Below, piece after piece: positions 33,481 through 42,432 of a DNA stretch of 58,366 nt; the stretch's first letter is position 1; every line of letters starts with the position of its first letter. A program made the translations under genes and the position numbers. The notes below the pieces were generated by a model. That model was not told the DNA's origin and did no database searches. It saw only the letters and a program-made list of their open reading frames with translations. Source of the DNA: an uncultured Fretibacterium sp. (GTDB lineage Bacteria > Synergistota > Synergistia > Synergistales > Aminobacteriaceae); NCBI GenBank assembly GCA_947168585.1, contig CAMVMK010000009.1, positions 1 to 58,366 on the forward strand, in the 5' to 3' direction.

Positions 33481-35388
33481 TTAATTAATCAAATTCACAA
33501 TCATTTCGACAGCGTCTCCGCGTGTCATAGTAACACCGAGCGGAGGAAGTTTTAATTTAGTTCCCGTGATTTTTTCGGCGCGTGCAACCATTTCGTCAAG
33601 TTCTTTTCTCGTTATGAATTTATCCGGCGCAAAGCGTCCTTTTTGGCCTTTAGACCCAGAAGAATTTATATTTGCTCCGGTCATGCTGGGATAACTTCTC
33701 GGCCTTAAAAGTCCGTATAAATTTGAAATTTGAATTGCAGCGAAATTTTTATGATCTCTCGGAACGTCAGAATAATTGCAAAGCGACAAAACTACATCGG
33801 CCTCAGCTAAAATTTTTTGAACTTGAATAACTTTAACTTCGCGGGGCTGTAAATTATGTTTAATTGCAACTGCTGCCAAAGCTCCGGCGGCCTGCCCTGT
33901 CATCATAGTTATAGGCTGAAGACGCAAGGCACTCGAAACAAGTCTTGACATCGATAAATTTTTCTCAGCAGCTATAAAATTATCTAAGCTTTCAGGAATT
34001 AAAATTTTCATAGGAACTTGAAAAGGCCCTTGAGGCATATTGCCCCAGATTGCGGCCTGATTTTCGCCTAATTCATTTTCAATATCGTCGTCATCGTCTC
34101 CGCCGTGCAGGTCAAGATTATAACCTCCGATAGCAATAGAATCGCTTATTTCTTGATTTTTATGACCGTTCCTCCAGCTTAAAGAATTTTCATGAACTGC
34201 CTTAGCGTTTAACGTGTAATTTCCAAGCACGCGCCTGCTTTCTCTCACGTAAGGTATAGGCGGCATATGGCGGGCTATTTCTTTCCATTCTTCGGGAAAA
34301 TCTTTCCAATTTTTAACGATTTCGGGAAGTTCTCCGTATTCATTTTCATCGACTGACCAGTCTGCGCCTAATTCGTTTTGAATATAATAGATAAAATTCA
34401 AAGTTTTAATCAAGGCTTGACGTTCGATTTCTTCTCTTGCTTCTTTATCTTCGAGATACATAACGTTGAGGCCGTAATGGTTCATTATCATATACATTCC
34501 GGGATAATCGTTAGCCCAGTTTACTCCGGTCTTAGTTATTTTTGCCCAATTTTTACGCGCTCCCGTATAACTTCCAGGCGTGAAAGAATCCGGTACGGCT
34601 CTATAAGCGTTATGCGAGATTAAATTCACGGGCATTTTAACGGGATATTTTCCTTGAAAGTCGAAGCCGTTTTTAGTAACGTAACTTTTATAATTTTTCA
34701 AGCCTCGTTCGTAGTCCGGCAAAGGATTTTTAGCTTTGAGTTTTTCAGGAATTCCGTCAGGATAAAATCTTATTATTGCTGTCCAAGTTATATCTTGAAT
34801 GAAAGAATTTTTATTAATATTCGGGCTGATAGAATTTCCCGATCTATAACGCGCTCCCGCCATAGGCAGAATATCGCCGTATTCAGTAGCGTCAATTAAG
34901 ATTTTGAAATTAAATTCGCGTATATTTTCAGGAGTTTGAACTTTCACGGATTTTTTTTCGTTATTGACTTCAAGAATATTCGAGTGAAATAAAATATCAA
35001 CGCTCGTTTCAGAAATCATTTCTTTTAAGATTTTATCGCCTACTGAAGGCTCAAAGGCTTTTCCGTGTTCTTTCCAGTAAGGAGTGTTAATAGATTTTTT
35101 CATGGCCGAATAATAATTTTTAACGCGGTCTATAAATTCTTTATAAATTCCGCTTTCAATTCTGCTCATGTCGTCCATAGTTGAAACTCCTGCAGCAGTT
35201 GCCTGACCGCCGAGCATTGAAGTAGGCTCAACGATTAAGACGCTGACACCGAGCCTCGAAGCCTGAACAGCCGCTGCTGTGCCTCCAGTGCCGCCGCCCG
35301 CGATAATTAAATCGTAATCATTTTTTATTTCAGCATTGCAAATAGAAGTTGCAAATAAAACCCAAATTGCTAATAAAAACTTTTTCAT
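33481..35388 (-). CDS. Exported FAD-dependent oxidoreductase with C-terminal SLH-like region
   Basis: A 635-residue protein with signal peptide MKKFLLAIWVLFATSICNAE. The FAD-binding start 'YDLIIAGGGTGGTAAAVQASRLGVSVLIVEP' (GxGxxG type) and 'LGGQATAAGVSTMDD' fit the FAD_oxidored family. Near 480-520 'IPESLDNFIAAEKNLSMSRLVSSALRLQPITMMTGQAAG' is also family-typical. The last 60-70 residues ('FAPDKFITRKELDEMVARAEK' and 'MTRGDAVEMIVNLIN') resemble S-layer homology motifs, which would hold it at the cell surface. The substrate is unknown. AGAAGGA precedes the ATG. Confidence 0.82.
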   Translation of the reverse strand: MKKFLLAIWVLFATSICNAEIKNDYDLIIAGGGTGGTAAAVQASRLGVSVLIVEPTSMLGGQATAAGVSTMDDMSRIESGIYKEFIDRVKNYYSAMKKSINTPYWKEHGKAFEPSVGDKILKEMISETSVDILFHSNILEVNNEKKSVKVQTPENIREFNFKILIDATEYGDILPMAGARYRSGNSISPNINKNSFIQDITWTAIIRFYPDGIPEKLKAKNPLPDYERGLKNYKSYVTKNGFDFQGKYPVKMPVNLISHNAYRAVPDSFTPGSYTGARKNWAKITKTGVNWANDYPGMYMIMNHYGLNVMYLEDKEAREEIERQALIKTLNFIYYIQNELGADWSVDENEYGELPEIVKNWKDFPEEWKEIARHMPPIPYVRESRRVLGNYTLNAKAVHENSLSWRNGHKNQEISDSIAIGGYNLDLHGGDDDDDIENELGENQAAIWGNMPQGPFQVPMKILIPESLDNFIAAEKNLSMSRLVSSALRLQPITMMTGQAAGALAAVAIKHNLQPREVKVIQVQKILAEADVVLSLCNYSDVPRDHKNFAAIQISNLYGLLRPRSYPSMTGANINSSGSKGQKGRFAPDKFITRKELDEMVARAEKITGTKLKLPPLGVTMTRGDAVEMIVNLIN

Positions 35389-35430
35389 ACTTAAAAATTT
35401 TCCTTCTCATAAAAATAAAAAAATAAAAAA

Positions 35431-35477
35431 ATGAGGGATTAGAGATTTTTTCACCCCTCACCCCTAACTCCTCACTA
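35431..35477. repeat. Heptanucleotide array overlapping the secretin stop codon
   Basis: The left arm is ATGAGGGATTAGAGA. The right arm is TCACCCCTCACCCCTAACTC then CTCACTA. The TAG stop of the secretin gene (35475-35477) is read from it. The arms are partly complementary around an AT-rich centre. Confidence 0.7.
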
Positions 35478-37145
35478 ATTCAAAATGAACGGTGTTACGA
35501 TCATAACGGCTTGAGTTTTATTATGTTCATTATTGCGCCACTTAAATAACTCGCCTATTAACGGAATATCGCCGAGTACCGGGATTTTTGCCTGAGTTAC
35601 GATATGGCCGTCTTGATTTAATCCGCCGATAACAAAAGGCATACCATCCCTAACTCTAATTTTTGTCGTAACTTCGCGTGTTGTCGATTGAATATTTCCG
35701 TCTGTGTCTTTGCCGAGATAATCGCCCGTTTGAATATTGATGTCGAGATAAACGTAACCGTTCTCTTCGATTTTGGGCGTAAATTTTAATTCCGGTCCTA
35801 CTTCTTCGCTTCCCCATTCAACATTTCCTTTTTCGTTATAGCCTTTACTGTATAAAATATCCTGCTTAAGGCTTATCGTAGCTTCTTGGCCGTCAACTGC
35901 AATGACTGAAGGATTAGCGACAGTTCTGCCCTTGCCTTTATTCTCGAGAGCCTGAAGAGTTGCAGTAATCTGCCTGTTAAAATTGCTTTTTCCGTACAAA
36001 TAAGTCTCATCAAGATATTGAATTAATCCCGTTCCTTCTTGAGGGTTGCTCGTGAAAGTCCATTTATCGTAAACGGCCTCGATAGCAGTCTGAACGTCTT
36101 TAGTAACACTGTCGTTGAATTCAAAAATGCTTGCCCTAATCATAACCTGCTGTGCCGGAACGTCAAGACGTGTGATAATATCTTCAATTTGACGCATTTT
36201 TGCCGGATTAGTGTTTACGTGGATAGTTCTCATTCGTTCGTCCTGAGTAATTTCTTTGTCTGTTACTGCGGCTAAATTTTTCAGCATGGTAACGACAGAA
36301 GCTAAATCAGCGTAAGCAATTTTGAAAGATTTAATTTCCTTGCTGCCGGAAAGTTTATAGAGAGCTTCACGGGTTCCGAAAGCTATAGTATTATTTCCTG
36401 CTACGGTGCAGGCCAAGTCGTACTGGTTCATTAAATAATTCAAAATTTCTTCGGCTTTAATATCAACGAGACTTAAACTTATTACTATATCTTTAGGGAA
36501 TGAATTATCAATGATGACATTTTTCCCGGAGTCTTCCATTATTAACCTGAAAACGTCGCGGAGTTCAGCGTCTCTAAATTCCGTATTAATTTTATGGGAC
36601 ATTCTAAACGGCAGAAAAGCCTCAGGTTCGTTCATAACTTTTTGAGTAGGCACGAACTTCACGAAATTATTATCATCGGGCTTTAATTTAACTCTCACGG
36701 AAAGACCGTCATAACTTCGGGTTATTGATTTTTCTTGAATATTAAGGTTAGTTTCTAAATCAATTTCCGTCCGCCAAAGCATATCTTCAGAAACGTTTTT
36801 GATATTAAAATAAGTTATTGCCGGGACTTCTTGATGAAATTCCGACATCAGCAAATTAATTTTCTTAGGATTAGCTGCCTTAGTGTCCGGGATTATTACA
36901 GTTAAATAATTTCCGTCGCTTTCAAGTCTCGGCGTAGGAATGTCGCGGCCTGAAAGTTTCACAATAAATTCATTTGTCCCAAGCTGATAAGAATTTACGT
37001 CTTTAAGCTGGACAGGCTGATATTTTTCCTGTTTAACCTGTTTAGGCACTGCCTTAGATTTTCTTTTAGCTGCCTGAGCCGGCGGAGTCAAACAAAGGAA
37101 AAATATAACAATCAACGAAAATAGAAAATATATTTTTTTCGACAT
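35475..37145 (-). CDS. Secretin-type outer membrane pore (PilQ/PulD family)
   Basis: A 556-residue exported protein with signal peptide ending PPAQA. An AMIN-like beta region covers about 40-160. STN/N-domain repeats come next ('AELRDVFRLIMEDSGKNVIID' and 'EILNYLMNQYDLACTV'), then 'LDVPAQQVMIRASIFEFN'. The C-terminal secretin domain holds 'RVRDGMPFVIGGL' and 'IPVLGDIPLIGELFKWR', ending 'AVMIVTPFILN'. The start at 37145 (ATG) is preferred to an in-frame TTG at 37169; neither has a strong ribosome-binding site. No other type II secretion or type IV pilus genes are adjacent. The upstream genes encode a small TPR protein and PBP1A. Confidence 0.85.
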   Translation of the reverse strand: MSKKIYFLFSLIVIFFLCLTPPAQAAKRKSKAVPKQVKQEKYQPVQLKDVNSYQLGTNEFIVKLSGRDIPTPRLESDGNYLTVIIPDTKAANPKKINLLMSEFHQEVPAITYFNIKNVSEDMLWRTEIDLETNLNIQEKSITRSYDGLSVRVKLKPDDNNFVKFVPTQKVMNEPEAFLPFRMSHKINTEFRDAELRDVFRLIMEDSGKNVIIDNSFPKDIVISLSLVDIKAEEILNYLMNQYDLACTVAGNNTIAFGTREALYKLSGSKEIKSFKIAYADLASVVTMLKNLAAVTDKEITQDERMRTIHVNTNPAKMRQIEDIITRLDVPAQQVMIRASIFEFNDSVTKDVQTAIEAVYDKWTFTSNPQEGTGLIQYLDETYLYGKSNFNRQITATLQALENKGKGRTVANPSVIAVDGQEATISLKQDILYSKGYNEKGNVEWGSEEVGPELKFTPKIEENGYVYLDINIQTGDYLGKDTDGNIQSTTREVTTKIRVRDGMPFVIGGLNQDGHIVTQAKIPVLGDIPLIGELFKWRNNEHNKTQAVMIVTPFILN

Positions 37146-37252
37146 CAATACGTTCACTTCACTTTTCAATGAGATTTTTTTAAGTAAAATCTATTATACT
37201 ACGTTCTCGTAAAAATTACGCATTGATTTATCTGTAATTTATGAAAAAAATA

Positions 37253-37277
37253 ATTAGAATTAGGAGTTAGGGTTAGA
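37253..37277. repeat. Degenerate heptamer array
   Basis: Plus strand TTAGAATTAGGAGTTAGGGT then TAGAA. It lies just after the stop codon of the 37281-37748 gene. Confidence 0.5.
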
Positions 37278-37280
37278 AAA

Positions 37281-37748
37281 TTATTTTTGAACTAAAATTT
37301 TCGGGAACGATTTATCATTTTTAATTTGGGCGATAAGTTCGCTTCTTCTCGGGTCATCAGCGTCATAGAGTTCAGCTAGTTTGCATTTAATCATTGAAGC
37401 TCTAGGAGAGTCCGGATAATTTTTGAGGCAAAGTTCTAACATTTCTCTTGCTTCTTTTCTCATTTCGTCAGGGAAAGCATCGAGATATAAATCAGATAAA
37501 TCCCAGTAAGCCGCGACAGCTTCTTCAGTGCCTTTGCAGATGTCAATAATTTTTCTTAAAATTGCTTCACGTTCAAAAGGATCGCCGGAACTTCCGAGCC
37601 TGTTTAATTCAACGCGCAGGGCTAAAGCTTCACGCGAAGCTATAGATTTTGCGTTGTCGTTAGCCAGCGAAAACGTAAGAGAAAAAGCGGCCGCAGAACT
37701 TAAAATTAAAATCGTAGAGATAATTAAAAGTATCAAAAATTTTTTCAT
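37281..37748 (-). CDS. Small exported TPR-like protein
   Basis: A 155-residue protein with signal peptide MKKFLILLIISTILILSSAA. The mature part has helical repeats: 'FEREAILRKIIDICKGTEEAVAAYWDLSDLYLD' and 'EMLELCLKNYPDSPRASMIKCKLAELY', with 'YPDSP' typical of TPR units in periplasmic assembly proteins. Flanked by PBP1A upstream and the secretin downstream on the same strand, it may be a periplasmic accessory factor of that pore (inference). Confidence 0.65.
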   Translation of the reverse strand: MKKFLILLIISTILILSSAAAFSLTFSLANDNAKSIASREALALRVELNRLGSSGDPFEREAILRKIIDICKGTEEAVAAYWDLSDLYLDAFPDEMRKEAREMLELCLKNYPDSPRASMIKCKLAELYDADDPRRSELIAQIKNDKSFPKILVQK

Positions 37749-37771
37749 GAAAAATTAATTCACTTCCTTTT

Positions 37772-40168
37772 TTACTCAAGCCCGTATTCTTTCAATAATT
37801 GTCTATAACGCTGCTCGACTTCGTTTAACTTAGGCTCTTGCCTTGAAGGTTTAGAAGTATTCTGCTGCGGAATAGCTGCCTGAGTTGCCGGTGCTGTAAC
37901 CTGCTGAGGCGGTGTCGGAGGAGTTTCGCTCTCTTCAGATGAACTTTCTTCGCTCCTGCTGTTTTCAAGTCTTGCTAAATAAGCCTCGTCTTTTTCAACT
38001 AAAAATAATCTCGGACCTCTCGGATCATCTTCAGCAGCACTGTAACTTCCTCCGTGCAAAGGACATGAAGCTGTAGGAGATTTTCCTTTCGGGAAGAACA
38101 ACGGCACAGACTGACAGCCCGGGCGCGCAAGATAACCTGAAGCTCTGCAGATTGAAACTTTCGTAGTCTCGACCCAAGCCGGAGGATTTTCAAAATTTTC
38201 GGGCGTTGACATTTCCTGAACTGCGTAAGTCATAAATTTTTTCCATACGGGAGCCGCCATAGTTCCACCGAAAGCCCTCCGCCCCATAGATTTATGATCA
38301 TCGCGTCCGACATAAACTGCCGTAGTCAAGCCCGGAACACCTCCGACAAACCAAGCGTCAATAAAATCATTCGATGTTCCGGTTTTTCCGAACGTAGTAA
38401 TCTTAGGAATTGCCGCAGGTTTTCCTGTTCCTGCCCTAACTGCGTCCTGAAGCATTGAACGTATTGCGTAAGCCGTTTCAGGTTTCATTGCTTGAGTTGC
38501 CGCTGTATCGCGTTTTTCGATTACATTTCCGTCTCTGTCTCGGATTTCGCGGATCGTTAAAGGCACGATTCTTTTTCCGCCGTTATTAAAGCAGTTAAAA
38601 GCTACTGCCATTTCAAGCGGCGTTAAACTCGCTGAGCCCAATGCTACTGATAAATCGTTAGGTAAATATTTAGTTTCTATTCCCATATTTCGAGCCATTT
38701 GGACTATAGCGTCAGTGCCGATATAAGCAGCAACTCTGACTGCAACAGTATTTAATGAACTCGTCAAAGCCCTCTGCAAAGTAACTTCACCAGAATAACC
38801 TCCGCTTGAATTATGAGGAGACCAGCCTTTGCCTTTTGAGCCGGCCTGCCTGAAAGTTATCGGAGCGTCAAGAAAATGATCACTGGGCATAACGTCTTCT
38901 TCAATAGCAGCAGCGTAAACTATAGGCTTAAAACTTGAGCCGGGCTGCCTTATAGCTTGAGTAGCGCGGTTAAATTTGCTGTCTTTGAAGTCTTTTCCGC
39001 CGACTAAAGCTAAAACTTCGCCGGTATCAGCTTCAAGGCAGACTAATGCTCCCATTACGTTTTTGTTTAAGCCTTGAATAGCCTCGCGTGCTTTATCCTG
39101 CAAATTTACGTCAAGAGTCGTGTAAATCTGCATACCTCCGCTGTAAACTTCGTCTTTGCCGTATTTCGGAAGTAAATCGTTAAATAATAAATGCGAAACA
39201 AAATAAGGAGCGCGGTTAAATTCCTCAATTTGATTTTTACGGCTTCTAAATTCTAATTCTTCGTTATAAGCCGCGTCTCTTTGTTCAGATGTTATCCAGC
39301 CTAAAGTTTCCATTCGTCCAAGAACATAATTTTGACGGGCTTTAGCGTTGCTTATGCTGCTCAAAGGGTTATAACGTCCCGGGTTAGCTATTAAGCCTGC
39401 CAAAATTGCCGATTGAGCGAGGTCTAAATCTTTTGCGGATTTATCGAAATAAGTTCTTGCGGCGGTCTCTGCTCCCCAAGCACCGCGCCCGAAGTTTATA
39501 GTGTTGAGGTAAAGTTCTAAAATTTTATCTTTCGGGAAAAGTTTTTCGAGCCTCATAGCGATAATAATTTCTTTAGCTTTTCGGGTTATGCTTTTCTCGT
39601 GGGTCAAAAATAAATTTCTTGCTAACTGCTGAGTTATAGTGCTTGCTCCCTGAACTTTTCCGCCTTCTACTACGTCAGTCCATAAAGCGCGCATTATTGA
39701 GCCTATTCTGATACCGCCGTGCTGATAAAATGCAGAGTCTTCAGCAGCTAAAACTGCGCGGATTAATTCCGGCGAAATTTGATGAAGTTCAAGAGGTGTT
39801 CTATTTTCTATAAATAATCTCGCTATGACTTCGCCGTTACGGTCATATAAAATTGAAGGCAGACTGCTTTTAGGGTTAGCGAGTTCGACCATGCTCGGCA
39901 AGTCTTCAGAAAGTTTGACAACGTACCACGCTACGCCCGCACTTAAAGCTCCGGTTGCGAGTAAAATTAAAATAAAAAACGTAGCGAAAATAATTTTAAG
40001 AATCGAAAAACGTTTTTTCTTTCGCGGCTTCTGCTGTTTTTGAGGCTGTTTATTTTGCTGCTGCTGACGGCGTTTTTGCCGCAATAAAATTTCGTCAGGA
40101 TTTTCGTTTAAGTTTCTTCTATTAAAATTATCGTCTGAAAAATGACGGAAATCGTTTCTTTCATTCAT
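37772..40168 (-). CDS. mrcA: Penicillin-binding protein 1A (bifunctional transglycosylase/transpeptidase)
   Basis: A 798-residue peptidoglycan synthase. A Gln/Lys/Arg-rich cytoplasmic part precedes one transmembrane helix at about 54-83. The GT51 domain has catalytic Glu143 in 'LAAEDSAFYQHGG' and 'GASTITQQLARNLFL'. The transpeptidase domain has SSFK (Ser411-Lys414), SLN (471-473) and 'GKTGTSNDF'. The C-terminus is Pro/Ser/Glu/Gln-rich. The start at 40168 (MNERNDF) follows GAAAGGTC; the longer frame from 40219 contains that site. The small TPR gene starts 23 bp after its stop. Confidence 0.93.
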   Translation of the reverse strand: MNERNDFRHFSDDNFNRRNLNENPDEILLRQKRRQQQQNKQPQKQQKPRKKKRFSILKIIFATFFILILLATGALSAGVAWYVVKLSEDLPSMVELANPKSSLPSILYDRNGEVIARLFIENRTPLELHQISPELIRAVLAAEDSAFYQHGGIRIGSIMRALWTDVVEGGKVQGASTITQQLARNLFLTHEKSITRKAKEIIIAMRLEKLFPKDKILELYLNTINFGRGAWGAETAARTYFDKSAKDLDLAQSAILAGLIANPGRYNPLSSISNAKARQNYVLGRMETLGWITSEQRDAAYNEELEFRSRKNQIEEFNRAPYFVSHLLFNDLLPKYGKDEVYSGGMQIYTTLDVNLQDKAREAIQGLNKNVMGALVCLEADTGEVLALVGGKDFKDSKFNRATQAIRQPGSSFKPIVYAAAIEEDVMPSDHFLDAPITFRQAGSKGKGWSPHNSSGGYSGEVTLQRALTSSLNTVAVRVAAYIGTDAIVQMARNMGIETKYLPNDLSVALGSASLTPLEMAVAFNCFNNGGKRIVPLTIREIRDRDGNVIEKRDTAATQAMKPETAYAIRSMLQDAVRAGTGKPAAIPKITTFGKTGTSNDFIDAWFVGGVPGLTTAVYVGRDDHKSMGRRAFGGTMAAPVWKKFMTYAVQEMSTPENFENPPAWVETTKVSICRASGYLARPGCQSVPLFFPKGKSPTASCPLHGGSYSAAEDDPRGPRLFLVEKDEAYLARLENSRSEESSSEESETPPTPPQQVTAPATQAAIPQQNTSKPSRQEPKLNEVEQRYRQLLKEYGLE

Positions 40169-40227
40169 ATAAAAATTTGACCTTTCGATATAAAAAAATT
40201 TCCGCGAAAATAATATCACAATTTTAT

Positions 40228-40266
40228 TTAGGAATGAGGAGTGAAAAAAATTTTTTAACTCCTATT
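40228..40266. repeat. Heptamer hairpin
   Basis: TTAGGAATGAGGAGTG, an A/T run, then TTAACTCCTATT: short arms made of the heptamer unit (AGGAGT/ACTCCT) around AAAAAAATTTTTT. It lies between divergent PBP1A and the epimerase-like gene. Confidence 0.6.
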
Positions 40267-40323
40267 TGCTTTCACACCTGTATAATTTATAAAAATATTT
40301 TTAAGAAAGGAAGTTTTTAAGTC

Positions 40324-41205
40324 ATGAGTAATATTATCTTGAATTACAACGGCGCAAGGGCTGAAGTTCAAATGCGCGGGGCTCAATTAGCTTCTTATAA
40401 ACTTGCGGACGGCCGTGAAGTTCTTTGGCAGGGCTCGGCTTGGCCTCAACACACGCCGGTTTTATTTCCGGTCTGCGGCTCGATTAAGGACGAAAAAATT
40501 AAAATCGCCGGAAAAATTTATCCTATGACTAAGCACGGCTTCACCAGAAATCCTGATTTTAAGCCCGTAAAAGTCGGTGAAGATTTCGTTGACATGGTTT
40601 TAGAACCGACTGACGAGAGCAAGCCTATGTATCCTTTTGAGTTTAGGCTTCATGTTATTCACACGCTGCTCGAAAAAGGTTTCAGGACTACTCTTTTAGT
40701 TGAAAATCTTTCGGATAAAATCATGCCTTTCTGCGCAGGCGGACATCCGGGCTTTGCTGTCCCAATGGAAGACGGAGCAAAATTTGAAGATTATGATGTA
40801 GTTTTTCCTCAAAAAGAAGACGGCGTGAACTCTTTAGCGGCAGGCGGCGGCTGTATCGGCGGGACTGAAATTCTTCCGGAAATCCGCGATAAAGGAACAC
40901 TTTCATTAAAGCACGAACTTTTTGACGAGCGCGATGCAATTATTTTAACGAGCCTCAAGAGCCGGAGCGTTAAATTAATCAATCGTAAGTCCGGCAAGGG
41001 AATTTTATTCGAGTTTCCTAAAATGGAAGTCTTAGGGATTTGGAGTATGCCGAAAGCTAAAGCCGATTATCTTTGCTTAGAGCCGTGGCACGGTATGCCC
41101 GATACGTTGGACTGCAGCGGAAATTTTGAGGATAAACCTTTTGTAACTTTGCTTAAGCCGGGCAAATCCTGGCAGGGAAGCTACACAGTTAATATCATAG
41201 ACTAA
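40324..41205 (+). CDS. Aldose 1-epimerase family protein
   Basis: A 293-residue cytoplasmic mutarotase-like enzyme. 'GREVLWQGSAWPQHTPVLFPVCGSIKDEK' and 'MTKHGFTRNPDF' match the LacX/aldose 1-epimerase group; 'AGGHPGFAVP' carries the usual central His, and 'LCLEPWHGMPD' the conserved end region. It probably interconverts sugar anomers; the sugar is not known. GAAAGGA precedes the ATG at good spacing. Confidence 0.85.
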   Translation: MSNIILNYNGARAEVQMRGAQLASYKLADGREVLWQGSAWPQHTPVLFPVCGSIKDEKIKIAGKIYPMTKHGFTRNPDFKPVKVGEDFVDMVLEPTDESKPMYPFEFRLHVIHTLLEKGFRTTLLVENLSDKIMPFCAGGHPGFAVPMEDGAKFEDYDVVFPQKEDGVNSLAAGGGCIGGTEILPEIRDKGTLSLKHELFDERDAIILTSLKSRSVKLINRKSGKGILFEFPKMEVLGIWSMPKAKADYLCLEPWHGMPDTLDCSGNFEDKPFVTLLKPGKSWQGSYTVNIID

Positions 41206-41216
41206 AAAAAATTTTT

Positions 41217-41248
41217 TCACACCTAACCCCTCACCTCTCACACCTAAC
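41217..41248. repeat. Heptamer-like array
   Basis: TCACACCTAACCCCTCACCT then CTCACACCTAAC: units of the form CACCTAA/CCCTCAC, a diverged version of the family. Confidence 0.55.
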
Positions 41249-41319
41249 TTTTTATAATTTTCCTGATATAATTAAGATAATTTTCATACGTAATTTTAAC
41301 GAAAGAAGGATAGCGATAA

Positions 41320-42432
41320 ATGCGTAAAATAAAATTTTTAACGGCTATGGCTCTTTTAGTTTTCATTTTTTCGGGCTGCGGAGGAAGCGCAGACAGTAGC
41401 AGCGAGGAAGAGAGCGATACAACTACTTATCACGAAAAAATTACCAGTTTTTTAACAGGACAATGGTTTGCTCCTTCCACCTCTATAAGTAGGGCATCTT
41501 CTATGGTGATACTTTCAGACTTTGGAAATTTTAATCTGTCTTTAACGGATATAAAATTCGCGAGCGATTCTGATAATTCTGCAGGCACTGCAAAAGTTTA
41601 TTATTCTATCTTATGTTCAGTTTATGATAGAAAAAGCAATTTTATCGAAAATTTAGCTATACGAAGCTACACAATTTCATCGGCTTCAATTTATAAAGAG
41701 ATGATTTTGACACGTAACTCAGACACTGAATGGATTTTACAAGATCCAGACTCTTCTGAAAAAATTACGCTGAAATTTGATTCTCTAACAACCGAATCTG
41801 CAAATATGCAGATTAATATCACAGGTTCAGAAACTTTATCTTCAACAAATACACAATTTAATTACACGATTAATTGCGAGGTTTTCAAGAGAAGTGCTAC
41901 AGCACTTGACGATTCTACACCCGAAAACGATGCTGCAGACGCTACAAAAATCGTAGAGATTTTAACAGGCACATGGATATTCTCAGAAGGCGATGAGAGC
42001 GGCTCGGCTACAGCTTTAAGCAATGTCAATAGAGATAGTGCTGATGTTACACTTGAATTAGCGACCAATGTTTATCTTATAATTTCAGAGATAAATCTTG
42101 AGCCGGAAGGCAACACTACTTCATTAACAGGAACTGTTAAAGCCGTTTATAATCATCAATGGACAGCACGAAATGAAAAAGGCGCGATGGTCGGCACGGT
42201 GGGCGGTTTCCAATTTTCAAGGACGAGCAGTGAAGCCGCGATGAAACTAATTCATGTCCGAGACAACATATGGCGTATCGAAGACACCTCAGCAGGTAAT
42301 CAGCACATAGTTATAACTGTTGAATCCGACACGGAAATCAGTACTATATGGTCAGGAATTACGACTATAATCGGGGACGTTGATGGTAATTCTTATAATT
42401 ACTCTATTACGTGCTCGTTCAGAAAACAATAG
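41320..42432 (+). CDS. Lipoprotein with two tandem homologous domains
   Basis: A 370-residue protein with a lipoprotein signal (FIFSGCGG, lipid-attached Cys at about residue 20), followed by a Ser/Glu linker. Two related beta-rich domains follow. The first (about 43-190) begins 'KITSFLTGQWFA' and ends 'NYTINCEVFKR'. The second (about 205-370) begins 'KIVEILTGTWIFS' and ends 'NYSITCSFRKQ'. Both contain a central 'W-x-[ILR]-[QE]-D' strand, so they arose by internal duplication. No known family. Its last 14 bp overlap the convergent amidohydrolase gene. Confidence 0.7.
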   Translation: MRKIKFLTAMALLVFIFSGCGGSADSSSEEESDTTTYHEKITSFLTGQWFAPSTSISRASSMVILSDFGNFNLSLTDIKFASDSDNSAGTAKVYYSILCSVYDRKSNFIENLAIRSYTISSASIYKEMILTRNSDTEWILQDPDSSEKITLKFDSLTTESANMQINITGSETLSSTNTQFNYTINCEVFKRSATALDDSTPENDAADATKIVEILTGTWIFSEGDESGSATALSNVNRDSADVTLELATNVYLIISEINLEPEGNTTSLTGTVKAVYNHQWTARNEKGAMVGTVGGFQFSRTSSEAAMKLIHVRDNIWRIEDTSAGNQHIVITVESDTEISTIWSGITTIIGDVDGNSYNYSITCSFRKQ

